Shown here piece after piece: positions 21,804 to 33,068 of a stretch of 64,000 nt of DNA (the first letter of the stretch is position 1; the number at the start of each line of letters is the position of its first letter). Under the pieces are notes generated by a model. It made no database searches. It was given only the letters and a program-made list of their open reading frames with translations, and was not told where the DNA came from. Made by a program: the position numbers and the translations under genes. Source of the DNA: Cladobotryum mycophilum. Lineage: Eukaryota; Ascomycota; Sordariomycetes; Hypocreales; Hypocreaceae. Where the stretch lies: NCBI GenBank assembly GCA_036429605.1, contig CM071590.1:1922001-1986000 (forward strand), read 5' to 3'.

Positions 21804-24800
21804 GATTGGAGGTGTCGCGGGCCAGCCTGCAGGTTCGTTATGCAAGGCACTTGCTAGCCTACCGCAGCGCAGTAGCAGGTTCTTTGAGGGAACACAAAGG
21901 GCGATAGATAGATAGATAGATAGATAACGTTAGAGGGCGATTATAAGGGGGGTGGGATGTTCCGAAGAAGAATAAGGGAGGGCGAGTATTATTAGATGTA
22001 GGTGTGAAACAAAGGAGAGATTCTAGAGATGACGATAATTATTGGGGGAGAGGAGAAAGCTGTGCACGACAACAAGCCTTTAGGGTCGATTGATTGCTTC
22101 TTGCTCCTTGAATGCTCGATTTTAGAACAAGATGATTTAATGATTGAATCCACAGAGTTCAATCGCAAAGTCGAAGGTTGGTAGATGATCTTGTTGATGT
22201 TGTTGTTGACAGATCATTGAACGGGCGAAGCGAATTTGGGAGGAGGAGCGTCCGAGTGAGCTTGGCAGTCCAAGTACCTCTTAAAGGGCAAGTCCAGGCG
22301 ACGCCGTCAGTTTTTTTTTACGACGAAGAACGGGAAGCTTGATTTTGTACCAACACGGGCTACCTTCTTCCTACAAGTAAACGCACTTGTAGCTAAACCT
22401 CTTCCATGTGTGCTTTGACTCTGACACATGGGCTTTAAAGTAAGTTGACTGGCTCTCGTCTCCCCTCAGACCGCATTTTGCATCCCAAGCTGCGAGGGGT
22501 GAACACAAGTAAACTACTACGGAGTACCACCTCCAAGTATGGAGTACCTCCTTATGATTGCATCGGGGGCCAAGCCGTTCTGGCATCTACGACATGCCAT
22601 ACAAGTAATGCATGTCTCAAAGACCCTTTGGGCGAGAATGATGATGATGGCAATAGAGGATCCCTACTCTACTTTGGCGAGAGGCAGCTCATTGCTACCT
22701 ACATTAGTGCTTTTAGTGTCGCCCACCAATCAATGCTTGATATGGTAATGGGTTCAGTGCAGGGCTGAGCTTTTCGATCCCGTTTGCCATCGCTGGTTGG
22801 CCGCTGCAATATCTACCAAGGCTCCCCATTCTGTTTAAGCTTCTGACATGAACATCGCTAGTCCTTCTGCTCAGCCGGCGACCGTTCTCTACACTTCAGA
22901 AAGCCGTCCATTTTTGGCGTTGTCAGAATCAACATGTGCTCTAGTGTGATCCAAAGTCGTCGTCCATACTTTTTGCTATCAATACGCGTGATGCAATGTG
23001 GTGTTATGTACAAATGACTCGCTTTCGATCATGGGGTCAAGGATGATCTGCTTGTTCGACTCAGCAAGGTATCTTATAGGATGATGAGCTTCCAAGTTTT
23101 GCTTGATTTATGACGAGGGGAGAAAGTGAGCGCTCTGAATGGATGCACCCAGAAAATGCCGCGGCCTTATTATATCACAAACTACCCTCGCTACGGTGCT
23201 GCCGACCACTACCCGTCGACCGTCAGCGCAGCGGCAGAAACCTCATACCAGTAATAAACAGCAACGACAGACACGGTGACACGGTGACACGCTTGCTGCA
23301 TCTGCATCAGCATCATTCATGCACGGTCAATCCAGTTACTTGTATTAAAGGGTCCTCTTTTGCCCCAGACTCCAGTTTCGGTGATGTCATATTTCTGGAG
23401 AATCGGATCATCCAAGTCGGGGTCCATCAGGCCTCCGCATCGGAATAAAATAAAGAGGAGCTGCTGGACGGATTGACTGGATGGATCGACTTGAGATTTG
23501 CGTAAAAGATGGAGACACGGGAGAGGAAGAGAGAGACAGAGAGACACCCTGACGCCAGAGAATCGGGGATGGCGAGGAATTCGGAAGCGGAAGGCTGGGC
23601 GGAGTCCCTCTTTGGTCCGTTTCTTGCCGGGATACAGGGGGCCACAATGTCCATTCATAGGCCTACAATGCCTAGAACGTGTGCAAACTGTGTTGCGGGT
23701 ACAACGTATCATGCGTGGCTGGTGCTTCATTGCCTAGAGGAGCTAGGTAGGCCCGTACAAACGATATCTGATCTTGGCATTTCGTGCTACCAGAGATGTC
23801 GGTTACTCAGTGGTTCTACATTTTCGTCCGATGATTCTTGATAAGCTTTAAAGGAGATTAATGATAATCTTGATAAACAGAAACAGATCTTCAGCTGCTC
23901 TGCTAGTTTCAGTATAAACTCTTGGACGGCTCATTGCCAATTAAGAGCACGTGTTTGAAGGGGCAGAACATTCCATCCATCCCAATTCCTTCCCCATGAC
24001 CTACCGGAAGCCTTTTTTTAGTAGCCTGCACTAGCCGAGTACATCATTGGCAACCAGCCGCACCACCATAGTCCTTGTACCTGTACTTGAAGCTATCAAG
24101 CCCGCCCCGATTGCCAGAGGCGAGGGAGCTGCCACCACCCTTTCGTGATGAAGAGAGCTGTCAGCTGATGGAGATGCATCTCTCAACAAGGTTCACAGAT
24201 GAGATGCAAGTCATAAGACACCAAGTAATGGACGTCCGAATGGCACTTTGAACGGTGATGGGGATCCAACTAATTCCAACTAGACACCGGATGGGTTGCA
24301 TTGGATTTCGGGAACGCCTCGCGCGGTTGCTGCAGTGCGAAATGTATGCACTATAAGGCAAGGTACGGCGTGCTACAGCGCCTTCAAATCAATTGTGGAA
24401 GCCCTGGAGTCCACTTGCCTACTGCTACCTGCTACAAGTATGTACCCTACGTCCTGTACAGTGCGTAATTGGCAGCCCTCTTAGCGCCCGGCGTCACAGC
24501 CCCACAGAGTCTGGTGCAGGGGAGCTGCTAGAACCTGGAAGCTTTCGCAATCAGGGCTCCAAACAGTTCCAAGTTCGAGTTTTTTCTCTCCAGGGCTCTC
24601 TTCCAATCCTTTCAGCGGGTCGGACAGCAACCCAGCAACGCCTTCACATCCGTGCGTCCGCCCGCACGGTGCCGAAGCAAGAGTGAAAAAAAAATTCTAG
24701 CAGCTCCGAGGTCTCAGGTCACTCAAGTTCCCTTTCAGCGCCAGAAAATCACATTTGATCCATTCTTAATAATGGGTAGCGTCATCACGATCTTTTCTCC

Positions 24801-25108
24801 CTAGAACCTCCCTTGTTTCTTTTCTTACATACATACAAACATACAAGCTTCTGCTGCTCTCTTACTACCCCCTATCGCTCCCACGCTCAGCTACCTCGTT
24901 GCGACCCATATTCGAAAAACTCGCTCCTCGATTGACTCGTTCTTATTCCAGAGCTTCTAGACCCCGGTTCGAAAGCTCCTCCCCTTACACCGCACGAGCC
25001 GAGCCCGACCTCTCTCCACCACAGCCAGCAGCGCAAGAAAGCCTCTCGGCCTACGACGGCCCTCCAATTGCCAGCCCATGTTCTCGAGATAACGACTGCC
25101 ATTTCAAC
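21804..25108. promoter_or_regulatory. Divergent intergenic region between ipk1 and mdm34
   Basis: This 3.3-kb region carries both promoters. The part next to ipk1 holds a GATA tetranucleotide repeat; the 350 bases before mdm34 are C/T-rich leader. The reading frame just upstream of mdm34 is open for 70 codons but starts only at a TTG, so it is taken as leader. No further gene is supported. Confidence 0.5.
21903..21926. repeat. (GATA)6 microsatellite
   Basis: Six perfect GATA units lie about 100 bases upstream of the ipk1 start, probably in its 5' UTR or promoter. GATA is also the core of fungal nitrogen-regulator sites, but here it looks like a simple repeat. Confidence 0.9.
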
Positions 25109-27242
25109 ATGGCCTTCAATTTCAACTGGTCGCCACTCACGGCCGATGCCGACTTTTACCGTCGAGCTCGCGATCTTCTCACAAAAGCACTGAACAAATC
25201 ACCAAAGCCCCCGATTATCGTCGACGATATCCTCGTTAGTGAATTCAACCTGGGCACCGTGCCCCCAGATTTGGAGATTTTAGAGATTGGAGATTTGGCA
25301 GAGGACAGATTTCGAGGCATATTTAAAATGTGCTATTCTGGAGATGCTTTCTTGACATTAAAAACAAGAGTTCAGGTACGTTTGGCTGCTTGCCACCAAA
25401 AGTGATGTGTTTTTTTCTTCTCGTCTTTTTGGCCCTATTTTGGAGCTTGGCCGTGTTTCGCGATAGCTTCTCCGACAACACCCGAGGAGTCACCTATCAT
25501 CAAAACCACCATGCGCACAGTCACAAGATATTCTGGAGTTTGAGTCAAGGAGGAAAAGGAAAAAAGATTTGGGGCGATGGGGTACTTCATTTCGTGGATG
25601 AGTCGTTAGGCAATGATGATAGGCATCAACTTGTGTTGCAAGGTGCAGGTCGCCACGCAGGCAGGTTGATGGTGATCTACGCGCGGCCCAGCCATCCAAT
25701 ATTCCTCCCTCCTTAGGTCTCACTCTGGCCGGGCTATGATGCGTTCTATCCTTGTATGGGCATCCTGCTTGGTCACACACATCGCATCCCGCGTCTGTTA
25801 CATTTGACAGGGTTTATGAGAACATTCAATGACTAACATGTCTCTGACAGGCCAACCCGTTAAACACCTACCTATCATCTAAACCTACATTCACATCTCC
25901 GCAGCCGCTGGCTGCTGCGTCTGGACTTACGATCCCCCTATCCATCACATTGTCTGAAATCAAGTTGTCGGCCTTTATCATTTTGGTCTTCTCCAAACAG
26001 AAAGGGTTAACATTAGTATTTCGAAATGACCCACTCGAGTCCCTCAAGGTCTCTTCGACCTTTGATTCTATTCAGTTCGTGCGGGACTACCTGCAGCGAA
26101 CTATTGAGCAACAGCTACGAAATCTCATGATGGATGAATTACCGGCAATTATCCATCGATTATCACTCCAGCTTTGGTGTCCCGATCAGGCAAACAAGGG
26201 TACCGAGACCCCGAAAGAGGATACAGATGAGGAAGGAGTGAATCCACTTGCAAATCCACCGGTAGATCCGGTTGATGTCAACGGCAACGCCCTGGATGCA
26301 AGTGTGGTTTCTGAGATTTCGTTAAATGGAAGCGGGGAAACGCAGTCGCTCTTTTCTCAGAAGAATCTGTTGCGCCTTGCTGCGCTAACCGATTCTCACA
26401 GAACGCTGTCGCTATTCACCCCTGGCATCCAAGATGTCGTGTTTCGTGCCTGGTCAGGTTGCAACGACCGTTCCGAGATTGCCACTCCACCAATGACATC
26501 CCCTAGCTTGGCCAGGACTCAGTCACACCCTGGCGCCACTAGCACTACCTATACCTTTTCCGAGTCTGGCAGCACGGCGCATGGCTACCTGCCATCCAGG
26601 CCTTCACTGACAAGTCTCAATTCCACAACGGGTAGCTTGAATGTCGGTAGCAGCCATCGATCGCGGCCCGGTCGCAAGAAGAAGAACCGCGTTGTTAATC
26701 TCCGACGGGCCAAATCTGAGGCGAATACCGCTGATAACTCGTCTGAAGACACTTCAGATGCTGCATCTTCACATGCACCTTACTCGGAGCCTCTCATCCA
26801 CAATGCCATCCCAGAAGAACCTGAGACGGAAGATGACATGCTTGAGGAGGAATCTGCCAGCCACAATGCATTCATGTCGGAGGAAGTGGATCCCACACTC
26901 TCCAATCATGAGGAGCTTTTGTGGGATCTTTGTGAAAACCTGCAGACCATTGAGCAGCTTTCGGCCGCATTAAAGAACATGAAAGTGGCGCCCGACGCTG
27001 CGACCCAGGGCCGCAAATCGGTGCCCGACAAGAAGAAAGTTTTCCACGAGCCACCAGTACCAGCACCACGCTCACGCCCTAACCCCGAGAAGCCCGGTAA
27101 GGTTCTCGAGGAGGCCTGGGTCATGAAGATGGCGAGTGAGATTGCTAGACGCGTTTACGATGAGAAGAAACGCCAAAACGAAGGTATGTGGGATGAGTCT
27201 GAAGGCGCACCGCCTCCAGCATACGAAGCTACCGCGCGATAA
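25109..27242 (+). CDS. mdm34: ERMES complex subunit Mdm34
   Basis: A mitochondrial outer-membrane member of ERMES, the tether joining the endoplasmic reticulum to mitochondria and moving phospholipids between them. Two exons, 25109-25375 and 25851-27242, give 552 aa. The first exon opens with MAFNFNWSPLTADADFYRRA and contains KPPIIVDDILV and RFRGIFKMCYSGDAFL. The splice restores LKTRVQANPLNTYL, a junction expected for the family. The N-terminal 200 residues form the SMP lipid-binding domain, ending with QFVRDYLQRTIEQQLRNLMM and IIHRLSLQLW. The middle is a Ser/Thr-rich disordered region with a basic patch (RPGRKKKNR); the tail has a proline-rich PPVPAPRSRP and ends in PPPAYE, a possible PPxY ubiquitin-ligase site as in yeast Mdm34. 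The 475-nt intron is far longer than others in the window. Confidence 0.94.
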
Positions 27243-29104
27243 ATTGAAATATGAGATTTGAGTAATGGACGCTCTGTACATACACACAACAACTGCTGTT
27301 CGCTCATTACCATGATCTCTGTTCACAGTCTTAGAGTGTATCTGCTGATACACAGGCGTGAATTTATAAAAAAAAACAAAAAACAAAAAAAGCACACATT
27401 TCTCAGCATTTGTTATTGCTAATGTATATACTACAAACGGCGTTATTTGGTGGGAATGGGGCCACGGCATGGTTTCTTAAAAGCAAGGGAGCGGGAAAAA
27501 AACTTGGCCTGGTTTGATTGGGCTTCTTTGGTGCTTGGCATATTTTTTTCGATACCCGGTTACAAACAAAGGTGTCCAATCTGTCGTTTATCCCATTTGG
27601 GGCTGCCTTGTGAGCAGGATGTGTACAAGTATGTACGATGATGGTTTGATGCATGTGGGTTCTTGTTATTCATTAGAACAGATGCTAGCCCACCTATCGT
27701 CCGCCGTTTATTCCTCCAAGTGGAGGAGGAAGAGGGGGAAGAGGAAAAGGTGGTGGTGTTCAAGGGCGTGTGTGTATTACTATATGGGGGGAGGGCGTGG
27801 CGGTTTTTCATTATGTTGTATTATACTGTACTGTACGATTGAAAATGGGGTTTGGGAACCGGGGAAACGCAGAAACAAATGTGTCCAAAGATTTTTTTGT
27901 ATTACTAGATTTTTCCTTTTCTTTCTTTGTGCGTTATAGAGCGTGCAGAGGGAGCATGCCGTGGGCTTATGGGAACAGATATATCTCCAATCAATGATAA
28001 ACTATTGAGTGATTCATACACAATGATGATATCTGGGTCTTAGTGACATGTGAAATTTAACGGTTCTTTGATAGGGAAGAGGGTTTTGCTTTTGATGAAA
28101 AGTACAAATACTACTACAAAAATGCATGTATGCCCTTTCTCTCTCTATCTTTCTTGCCATCGTCAACGTCTCACCGCCAGCTCTAGGACGTGCAGTAGAG
28201 CGCATTAGAACAGGACAATATTCGCTGTGGTTTTTTTTTTCGCTGGTTTCCTCCCCCCCATTCCACCACCCCCACCTCACCCCTCAATCCCCAGGACGGT
28301 GGCGACATGGAACAGCTCATTTTCATTTTTCGACACACACAAAAATACATGGATGCGTTTTTATATCGAATAGAGATTTTTTATCACTTTTCCTTCTTAA
28401 TGCGGATAGTATTTATTATTGTGTCCTGTAACCGGGGGGTGGGCGAGAGGAAACCCCCTTGCACGAGCGGTATTTTTTTTCGTCGTTGCAATGTTGTGTG
28501 TTTGGTATGTATTAGTCCGTCCGGCCGAGATGTGCGGTTTCTGTCGCTTGAACGGTTTATGGAAGGGAAGGGAAGGGGGGAAATAAACCAGGGTATGATA
28601 GGTTGTCCGCAGCGTATCATGTGCCCCCTCCTCTCAGAGGACATTTCTCCTAGTGGACCCCCTAGTCCATCTCGGCCTCCAAAACGGATGGACGAATGTG
28701 TCAAACTCAATCGCCCCTTGCAGCGGGGTTCATGTTCATGTTCGTGTGTTGGCATTATCGTAACCAGTCAAGGCCCCTCCCCCTCCCCTCAGCCGTCTCA
28801 AGTTATCGCCGTTTTTTCTGCTCATGTCGTATGTTTATCGCCCATCGTTTGAAATGGTGGGTTTGCCGCTCGGACTGAACGGTGTGTGGGGGGCTTCCAG
28901 ATTCTCCCTGCTTTCGATAGTTGAATAACATCATCATCCTTCCTTGGCTTTCATGCTGCCATTGGAGAGGCTGCAGCGAGTGACGAAAATGAGAGCGTCA
29001 GACCGCTTTCTCCAAATCTGGCCGGTGATCAATGGGTAGGGACACAAATCATTCCCGTAACGCCGCTGCGGATTTCTTTCGTACGCGGCGAGACGAGCCC
29101 CTCT
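27243..29104. other. Convergent interval between mdm34 and yaf9
   Basis: This 1.9-kb spacer lies between two 3' ends. It is T/G-rich on the plus strand with many homopolymer runs. Frames up to 181 codons exist near 28307-28852 but lack motifs and have skewed composition, so none is called. Confidence 0.55.
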
Positions 29105-30005
29105 CTACGAAGGCTTCGCCCCAGCCGCCGCAGCGTTCTCCGCCTTGAGCTTGGCCAGCATCTCCTCCTTCTTCTTGAGCTCCGCGAGGATCCCCTTGCA
29201 TATCTCGTCCGTCTTGGCTTGCGCGTCCTTGAGCTTCTTGATCTCGGCGGCTTCCGTCTCACGGCTGAAGGGCTGCCCGGGCCTGTTGGCATTTGGTATC
29301 ATGGCGGTGCGCTCCCATACCTCTCCGTTCTCGGCCGCAGGCAAGGGCGGCGGCGCGCGGTTCTTACCCTTGCCTTTTCCCTTGCCACCACCGCCGCCTC
29401 CTCCGCCCGACGGCTTCCAACCCTTAGGGACAGCGCCGGCTGTGAGGATCTGGTAGAATGCTTCGTACGGTTCGTTGAAGAGCTGTTCCTCGTAGCTCCA
29501 TGATCGGACCTCGCCGTTCTGTGCCATCATGGCCTGTTTTTCCTCCTCGGTTCTACCGTAGGGATGGAGTCGTAGGTAATGGTATAGCGTCTGCGGCTTC
29601 TCTCCGGAGTCGTTGACGTAGTAGAGCTTTATCGTAATGTCGAATTCTCCCCATCCCGTTTCGTTTACTACAAAAGGTTTCCCTGCTTCGCCCTCGACCA
29701 CTATTTGTGGAAAAAAACCGTTAGATACCACAACTAGCTTTCCAATGGAAACCATGGGCATACTCACTCCGGACGTAGTTTGGAATAGACTCGTGTAGCT
29801 TGAACTGGACCCGCCTAACCCAGTACGTAATATCTGTATCCTCCAAACCCTTTACAAAGACCTGCCATGAGTGCGTGTGGTTATCAGGCGACCCAGGCGG
29901 CCTCGGGTTGGAGTCTGAGAAGGGGATCGCTGTGCTGCCCACGATGAAGGGCCGTCGAACCTGCGTCAGCTTGACGCGCTTTCCAAACTGATTTGATGGC
30001 GCCAT
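29105..30005 (-). CDS. yaf9: YEATS-domain protein Yaf9 (SWR1/NuA4 subunit)
   Basis: A nuclear reader of acylated histone H3, shared by the SWR1 remodeller that deposits H2A.Z and the NuA4 acetyltransferase. Two exons, 29768-30005 and 29105-29700, flank a 67-nt intron and give 277 aa. The YEATS fold covers about residues 10-150: FIVGSTAIPFSD, HTHSWQVFVKG (near 43-53), ITYWVRRVQFKLHESIPNY, then across the splice KPFVVNETGWGEFDITIKLY with the Trp-Gly motif of the reader pocket, and LYHYLRLHPYG. A run of eight glycines followed by alternating Lys-Gly (near 185-200) separates it from a C-terminal coiled coil (EAAEIKKLKDAQAKTDEI) used for complex assembly. It shares a 443-bp promoter region with coq11. 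Confidence 0.93.
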
Positions 30006-30448
30006 CTCTATTACATCTAAATAAAATAAAAATAGGAAAAATCAGTAAAGAATGTGCGAGTGAAAGATGAAAGGCCTCTTGGGTTTTTCCCCCGGTGGCG
30101 CGTCGTTTGATGAAGAGAAAAGAAGAAAAAAGAAGATGGAATTTTGGATCGACTTGCGTCAGCCTTGCAGATGTTGTCACAAAGCCCCACTTTGCACTGG
30201 CCAATGGCCTGTGACAAGGCTACCAAATGGGACTTCAATGACGTTGACATCTTTTTCACTCGCAGAGAGGCTGTCTTCCAAGCATGTGAATGATGATTCC
30301 ATGACTTCGGGACGATTCCGACGAATGTTTATGTAAACAGTTCATCTCGCCATATTTCCAATTTCGCATATTAGTTCATGTAATTACGGGATAGATTCGG
30401 ATTCAATCGTCTTCCCTCGTTACTATCCCCACCTGCTTTAGCTTCACA
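30006..30448. promoter_or_regulatory. Bidirectional promoter between yaf9 and coq11
   Basis: Only 443 bp separate the two divergent start codons, so the promoters must overlap or abut. I see no convincing TATA element. Confidence 0.6.
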
Positions 30449-31391
30449 ATGTCTGCGGCCAAAAAGCTGATAGTGTGCGGAGGCAACGGCTTCTTGGGGT
30501 CCAGGATCTGCAAGTATGCCGTTGCCAGAGGATGGGACGTAACATCAATCAGGTAATTACACATGCAACAAACTTCAATTAAAGGGCTCTCAATTGAATC
30601 AAGTTCACTCACATTACCCGTATAGTCGATCCGGGGAACCTCGCTGGGCCAACGTCACTTCATCAGCCCTACCACCATCATGGGCTCATAAAGTCTCATG
30701 GGAGCGCGGGGATATCCTCGAGCCCAGTACCTATGCGCCCCTCCTAAAAGACGCAAACTACGTCGTTCACAGCATGGGCATCCTCCTCGAGGCCGACTAC
30801 AAGGGCGTCGTCTCGGGCAAGGAATCACCAATCGAGGGGCTACGGAAAGCATTCGCGCCCTCCAGAGATCGGGGCATCGATCCCATGCAAAAGCCAGCTG
30901 GCGGTTCCATCAAGCCACCCAATCCCAAGGACCAGTTCTCATACGAAGTCATGAATCGAGACAGCGCCATCACTCTAGCCAAACATGCCGCCGCGGAGAA
31001 TACGAGCGCCTTCTGTTTCATCTCCGCCGCCGCCGGTGCCCCCGTCTTGCCTCATAGGTACATCACAACCAAAAGGGAGGCCGAAAGTGCCATTGCGAGC
31101 AACTTTCCCAAGATGCGAGGCATTTTCATGAGACCCCCGTTCATGTATGACAGCTCACGCAAGATCACCATGGGCGTGGCCGCTGCTGCTGGTGCGGCCT
31201 CGCTTTTCAATAAGTTTACTGGCAACTTTCTCAAGGGATTCATGGGTGCAGCTGGGACAAAGCCTCTACAAGTTGATACAGTGGCTGAAGCAGTGGTGGA
31301 GGCACTCAGTGATAACAAAGTACAGGGACCAGTGGAAATCGAGGAGATGGAAGAACTTGCATCAAAAGCTTGGAGGAAAACAATGCTGTAG
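30449..31391 (+). CDS. coq11: Atypical SDR protein, Coq11 (YLR290C) homologue
   Basis: An NAD(P)-binding, short-chain-dehydrogenase-like protein of mitochondria; yeast Coq11 associates with the coenzyme Q synthome and influences ubiquinone synthesis. Two exons, 30449-30552 and 30626-31391, with a 73-nt intron, give 289 aa. The N-terminus has the dinucleotide-binding loop GGNGFLGSRI (about 11-20) after a beta strand, KLIVC. Splicing rebuilds TSISRSGEPRW, the second strand and its Arg. Later come ANYVVHSMGILLE, MNRDSAITLAKHA, FCFISAAAGAP, RYITTKREAE (the modified YxxxK region typical of this NDUFA9-like subgroup) and RGIFMRPPFMYD. The C-terminal part contains a short Ala/Gly-rich helix. It is divergent from yaf9 and its stop lies 93 bases from the end of syf2. 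Confidence 0.92.
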
Positions 31392-31484
31392 ATTCTTTTA
31401 TGTCCAAATGATGAAAAAAGACATCGCTAACTGTGTACACTAATACCCTGACCCAAATTATCTAGACAACCAACTCCCCAAAAA

Positions 31485-32408
31485 TCATATCATAGTTCCC
31501 CGCTCAAAACTATCACGGATCTCCGCCGTGTATTTATTATAGAAACGTGACAGCTTCTGGTTAAACTGCTTGTTCTTCTCGTTGATGTATGTGATGTCGC
31601 CATCCTCTCCATTCTTTGCCATGCGCTCCTTTCTCTTCTTGAGTCGCATTTCCTCGGCACGCTCGAGATCCTTGACAAGGCGATCAATGGCCTCCTTGTC
31701 TGGTCTGTTTTGAGTAAATGTTGTAGAATCTGCCGTAGAGTAGAAGGAGCCATCCTTGTCCACAGCAATGAGCTCGCCGTCTTCTGTCTCGACAATATCC
31801 AGACCGCCTGAAGCGGCAGCCTTCTCGATCGCTGCCATCTTCTGTTTCTCGTATTTGTCTAGATCTGCATTGACATTGCGCAGCTGTCGCTTGTAGGCTT
31901 TGTTGCTTTCCTGATGGTAGTCCTGGAAGGCGTTGTTGTCGCGATGCGCAGACTTCTTCTTCATTCGCTTGTCCCACTTCTCGCTCTCCTCTATGGTCCA
32001 GTCCCAGGCTCGCTTGCGCTCAAAATCCTCGCCAGCTTCTTCTGTATCCGCCTTGAGCAGTTTGTGAGATGCGATCGCGTGTCGTCGATGCAGAGCGGTG
32101 AGTTCGCTGGGGTTCGTGGCGATGCGCTGTGACTCTAGAGAGGCCTCCTTGAAATTGGTTTCTGATGATTTTTTGGCGCGAGCCTGGAGGGCTTTGAAGC
32201 GGGCCATTCGATCCTTGGCTTTTGTTGCAGCATCATCGGGCTCTGATGTTTGTGTGTCCTTGGTTTGAGGCTGCGCATTGTCCTCGGCCTCAACCTCCGG
32301 CTCTTGTGAAGTCTGAGCCTCGGTTTGTTGGGGTTCATTCTGGTCTTGCTCTGAAGGAATAGCCTCGACAGCGTCATCTGTTCTTCTCTTCTTGGCTGGA
32401 GGAGACAT
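31485..32408 (-). CDS. syf2: Pre-mRNA-splicing factor Syf2
   Basis: A spliceosome component of the NineTeen/Prp19-associated complex, acting in the nucleus during catalytic activation and cell-cycle progression. Single exon, 307 aa, starting MSPPAKKRR, which doubles as a basic nuclear signal. The first 65 residues are acidic and Gln/Glu-rich. The SYF2 domain starts near 70 (DRMARFKALQARAKKSS) and continues with RKRAWDWTIEESEKWDKRM, FQDYHQESNKAYKRQLRNV, DLDKYEKQK, AIDRLVKDLERAEEMRLKKR, YINEKNKQFNQKLSRFYNKY and a C-terminal RDSFERGTMI, all hallmark blocks. The whole protein is helical and charged, as usual for the family. Confidence 0.95.
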   Translation of the reverse strand: MSPPAKKRRTDDAVEAIPSEQDQNEPQQTEAQTSQEPEVEAEDNAQPQTKDTQTSEPDDAATKAKDRMARFKALQARAKKSSETNFKEASLESQRIATNPSELTALHRRHAIASHKLLKADTEEAGEDFERKRAWDWTIEESEKWDKRMKKKSAHRDNNAFQDYHQESNKAYKRQLRNVNADLDKYEKQKMAAIEKAAASGGLDIVETEDGELIAVDKDGSFYSTADSTTFTQNRPDKEAIDRLVKDLERAEEMRLKKRKERMAKNGEDGDITYINEKNKQFNQKLSRFYNKYTAEIRDSFERGTMI

Positions 32409-33068
32409 TGTGATAGATTATGATTAATGAGAGATGATAATTGAGAATTGCAAAGTAGAAGCGATGTAAAGTCGTGACTGTCGAGTCTGTCTGTGGAAGT
32501 TGCTGTGCGAGTAGTTTGCAAGATGTAGATGCGATTCAAATAGTGCGATATCTCTGAGAAGAAGACCTTGGGGGATTCGGAGGGGGCTGTCGATTTATAT
32601 ATCCCTGGGGTCGCCAAACAACTGACTTTGTCTTTTGAGTATGGAAAACTTAACTGCGTCACAACCTTTCCACCAAACCTTGGAGTACCAAGGTGCTAAG
32701 GTTCGAAGTGCAGCAAAATGCGGGTCGGATAAATGTGGCTGCGCTTCCGAAGTCAATGTCTGTGCGCACTTGTTGAACACCTTTAGCGGGCTTTGCGGGC
32801 CATTAGTGGAGTGACCCGCTGTATCTTGGGTGAATCTGGGGTATTGAACTCACTAGCAGCGCTGTAAGTTTGCGGCATGGCGGCTTGAGCCCGCTATAAG
32901 CTCTGCTCGCGTGTCCCCTCCAAGCTGGAGGTAAAACTGCATGTCGTGTCGAACCGAATTCTTTTCATCAGCCATTATTAACTTAAATCATGCCCTCTTA
33001 CAAGCTCTAATAAGAGTTTTCAGACATATTCAAGGTTTCAAGGCGTAGCCCAAGAACCTTGCTATAAG
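32409..33068. promoter_or_regulatory. Divergent promoter region
   Basis: This 660-bp spacer lies between syf2 and the mitochondrial protein gene, transcribed in opposite directions. No gene is supported in it. Confidence 0.55.

Noticed and set aside
21903..21926. GATA cluster as a nitrogen-regulator binding array
   Set aside because: The sites are a perfect tetranucleotide microsatellite, which needs no regulatory explanation.
24963..24985. GGTTCGA word resembling a tRNA B box
   Set aside because: No matching A box, acceptor stem or cloverleaf nearby; it lies in the mdm34 leader.
25330..25716. 128-codon frame across the mdm34 exon 1 end
   Set aside because: It lies mostly in the mdm34 intron; the spliced reading rebuilds the conserved VQANPLNTYL junction.
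28307..28852. 181-codon frame between mdm34 and yaf9
   Set aside because: Composition is that of 3' non-coding DNA with homopolymers; no motif.
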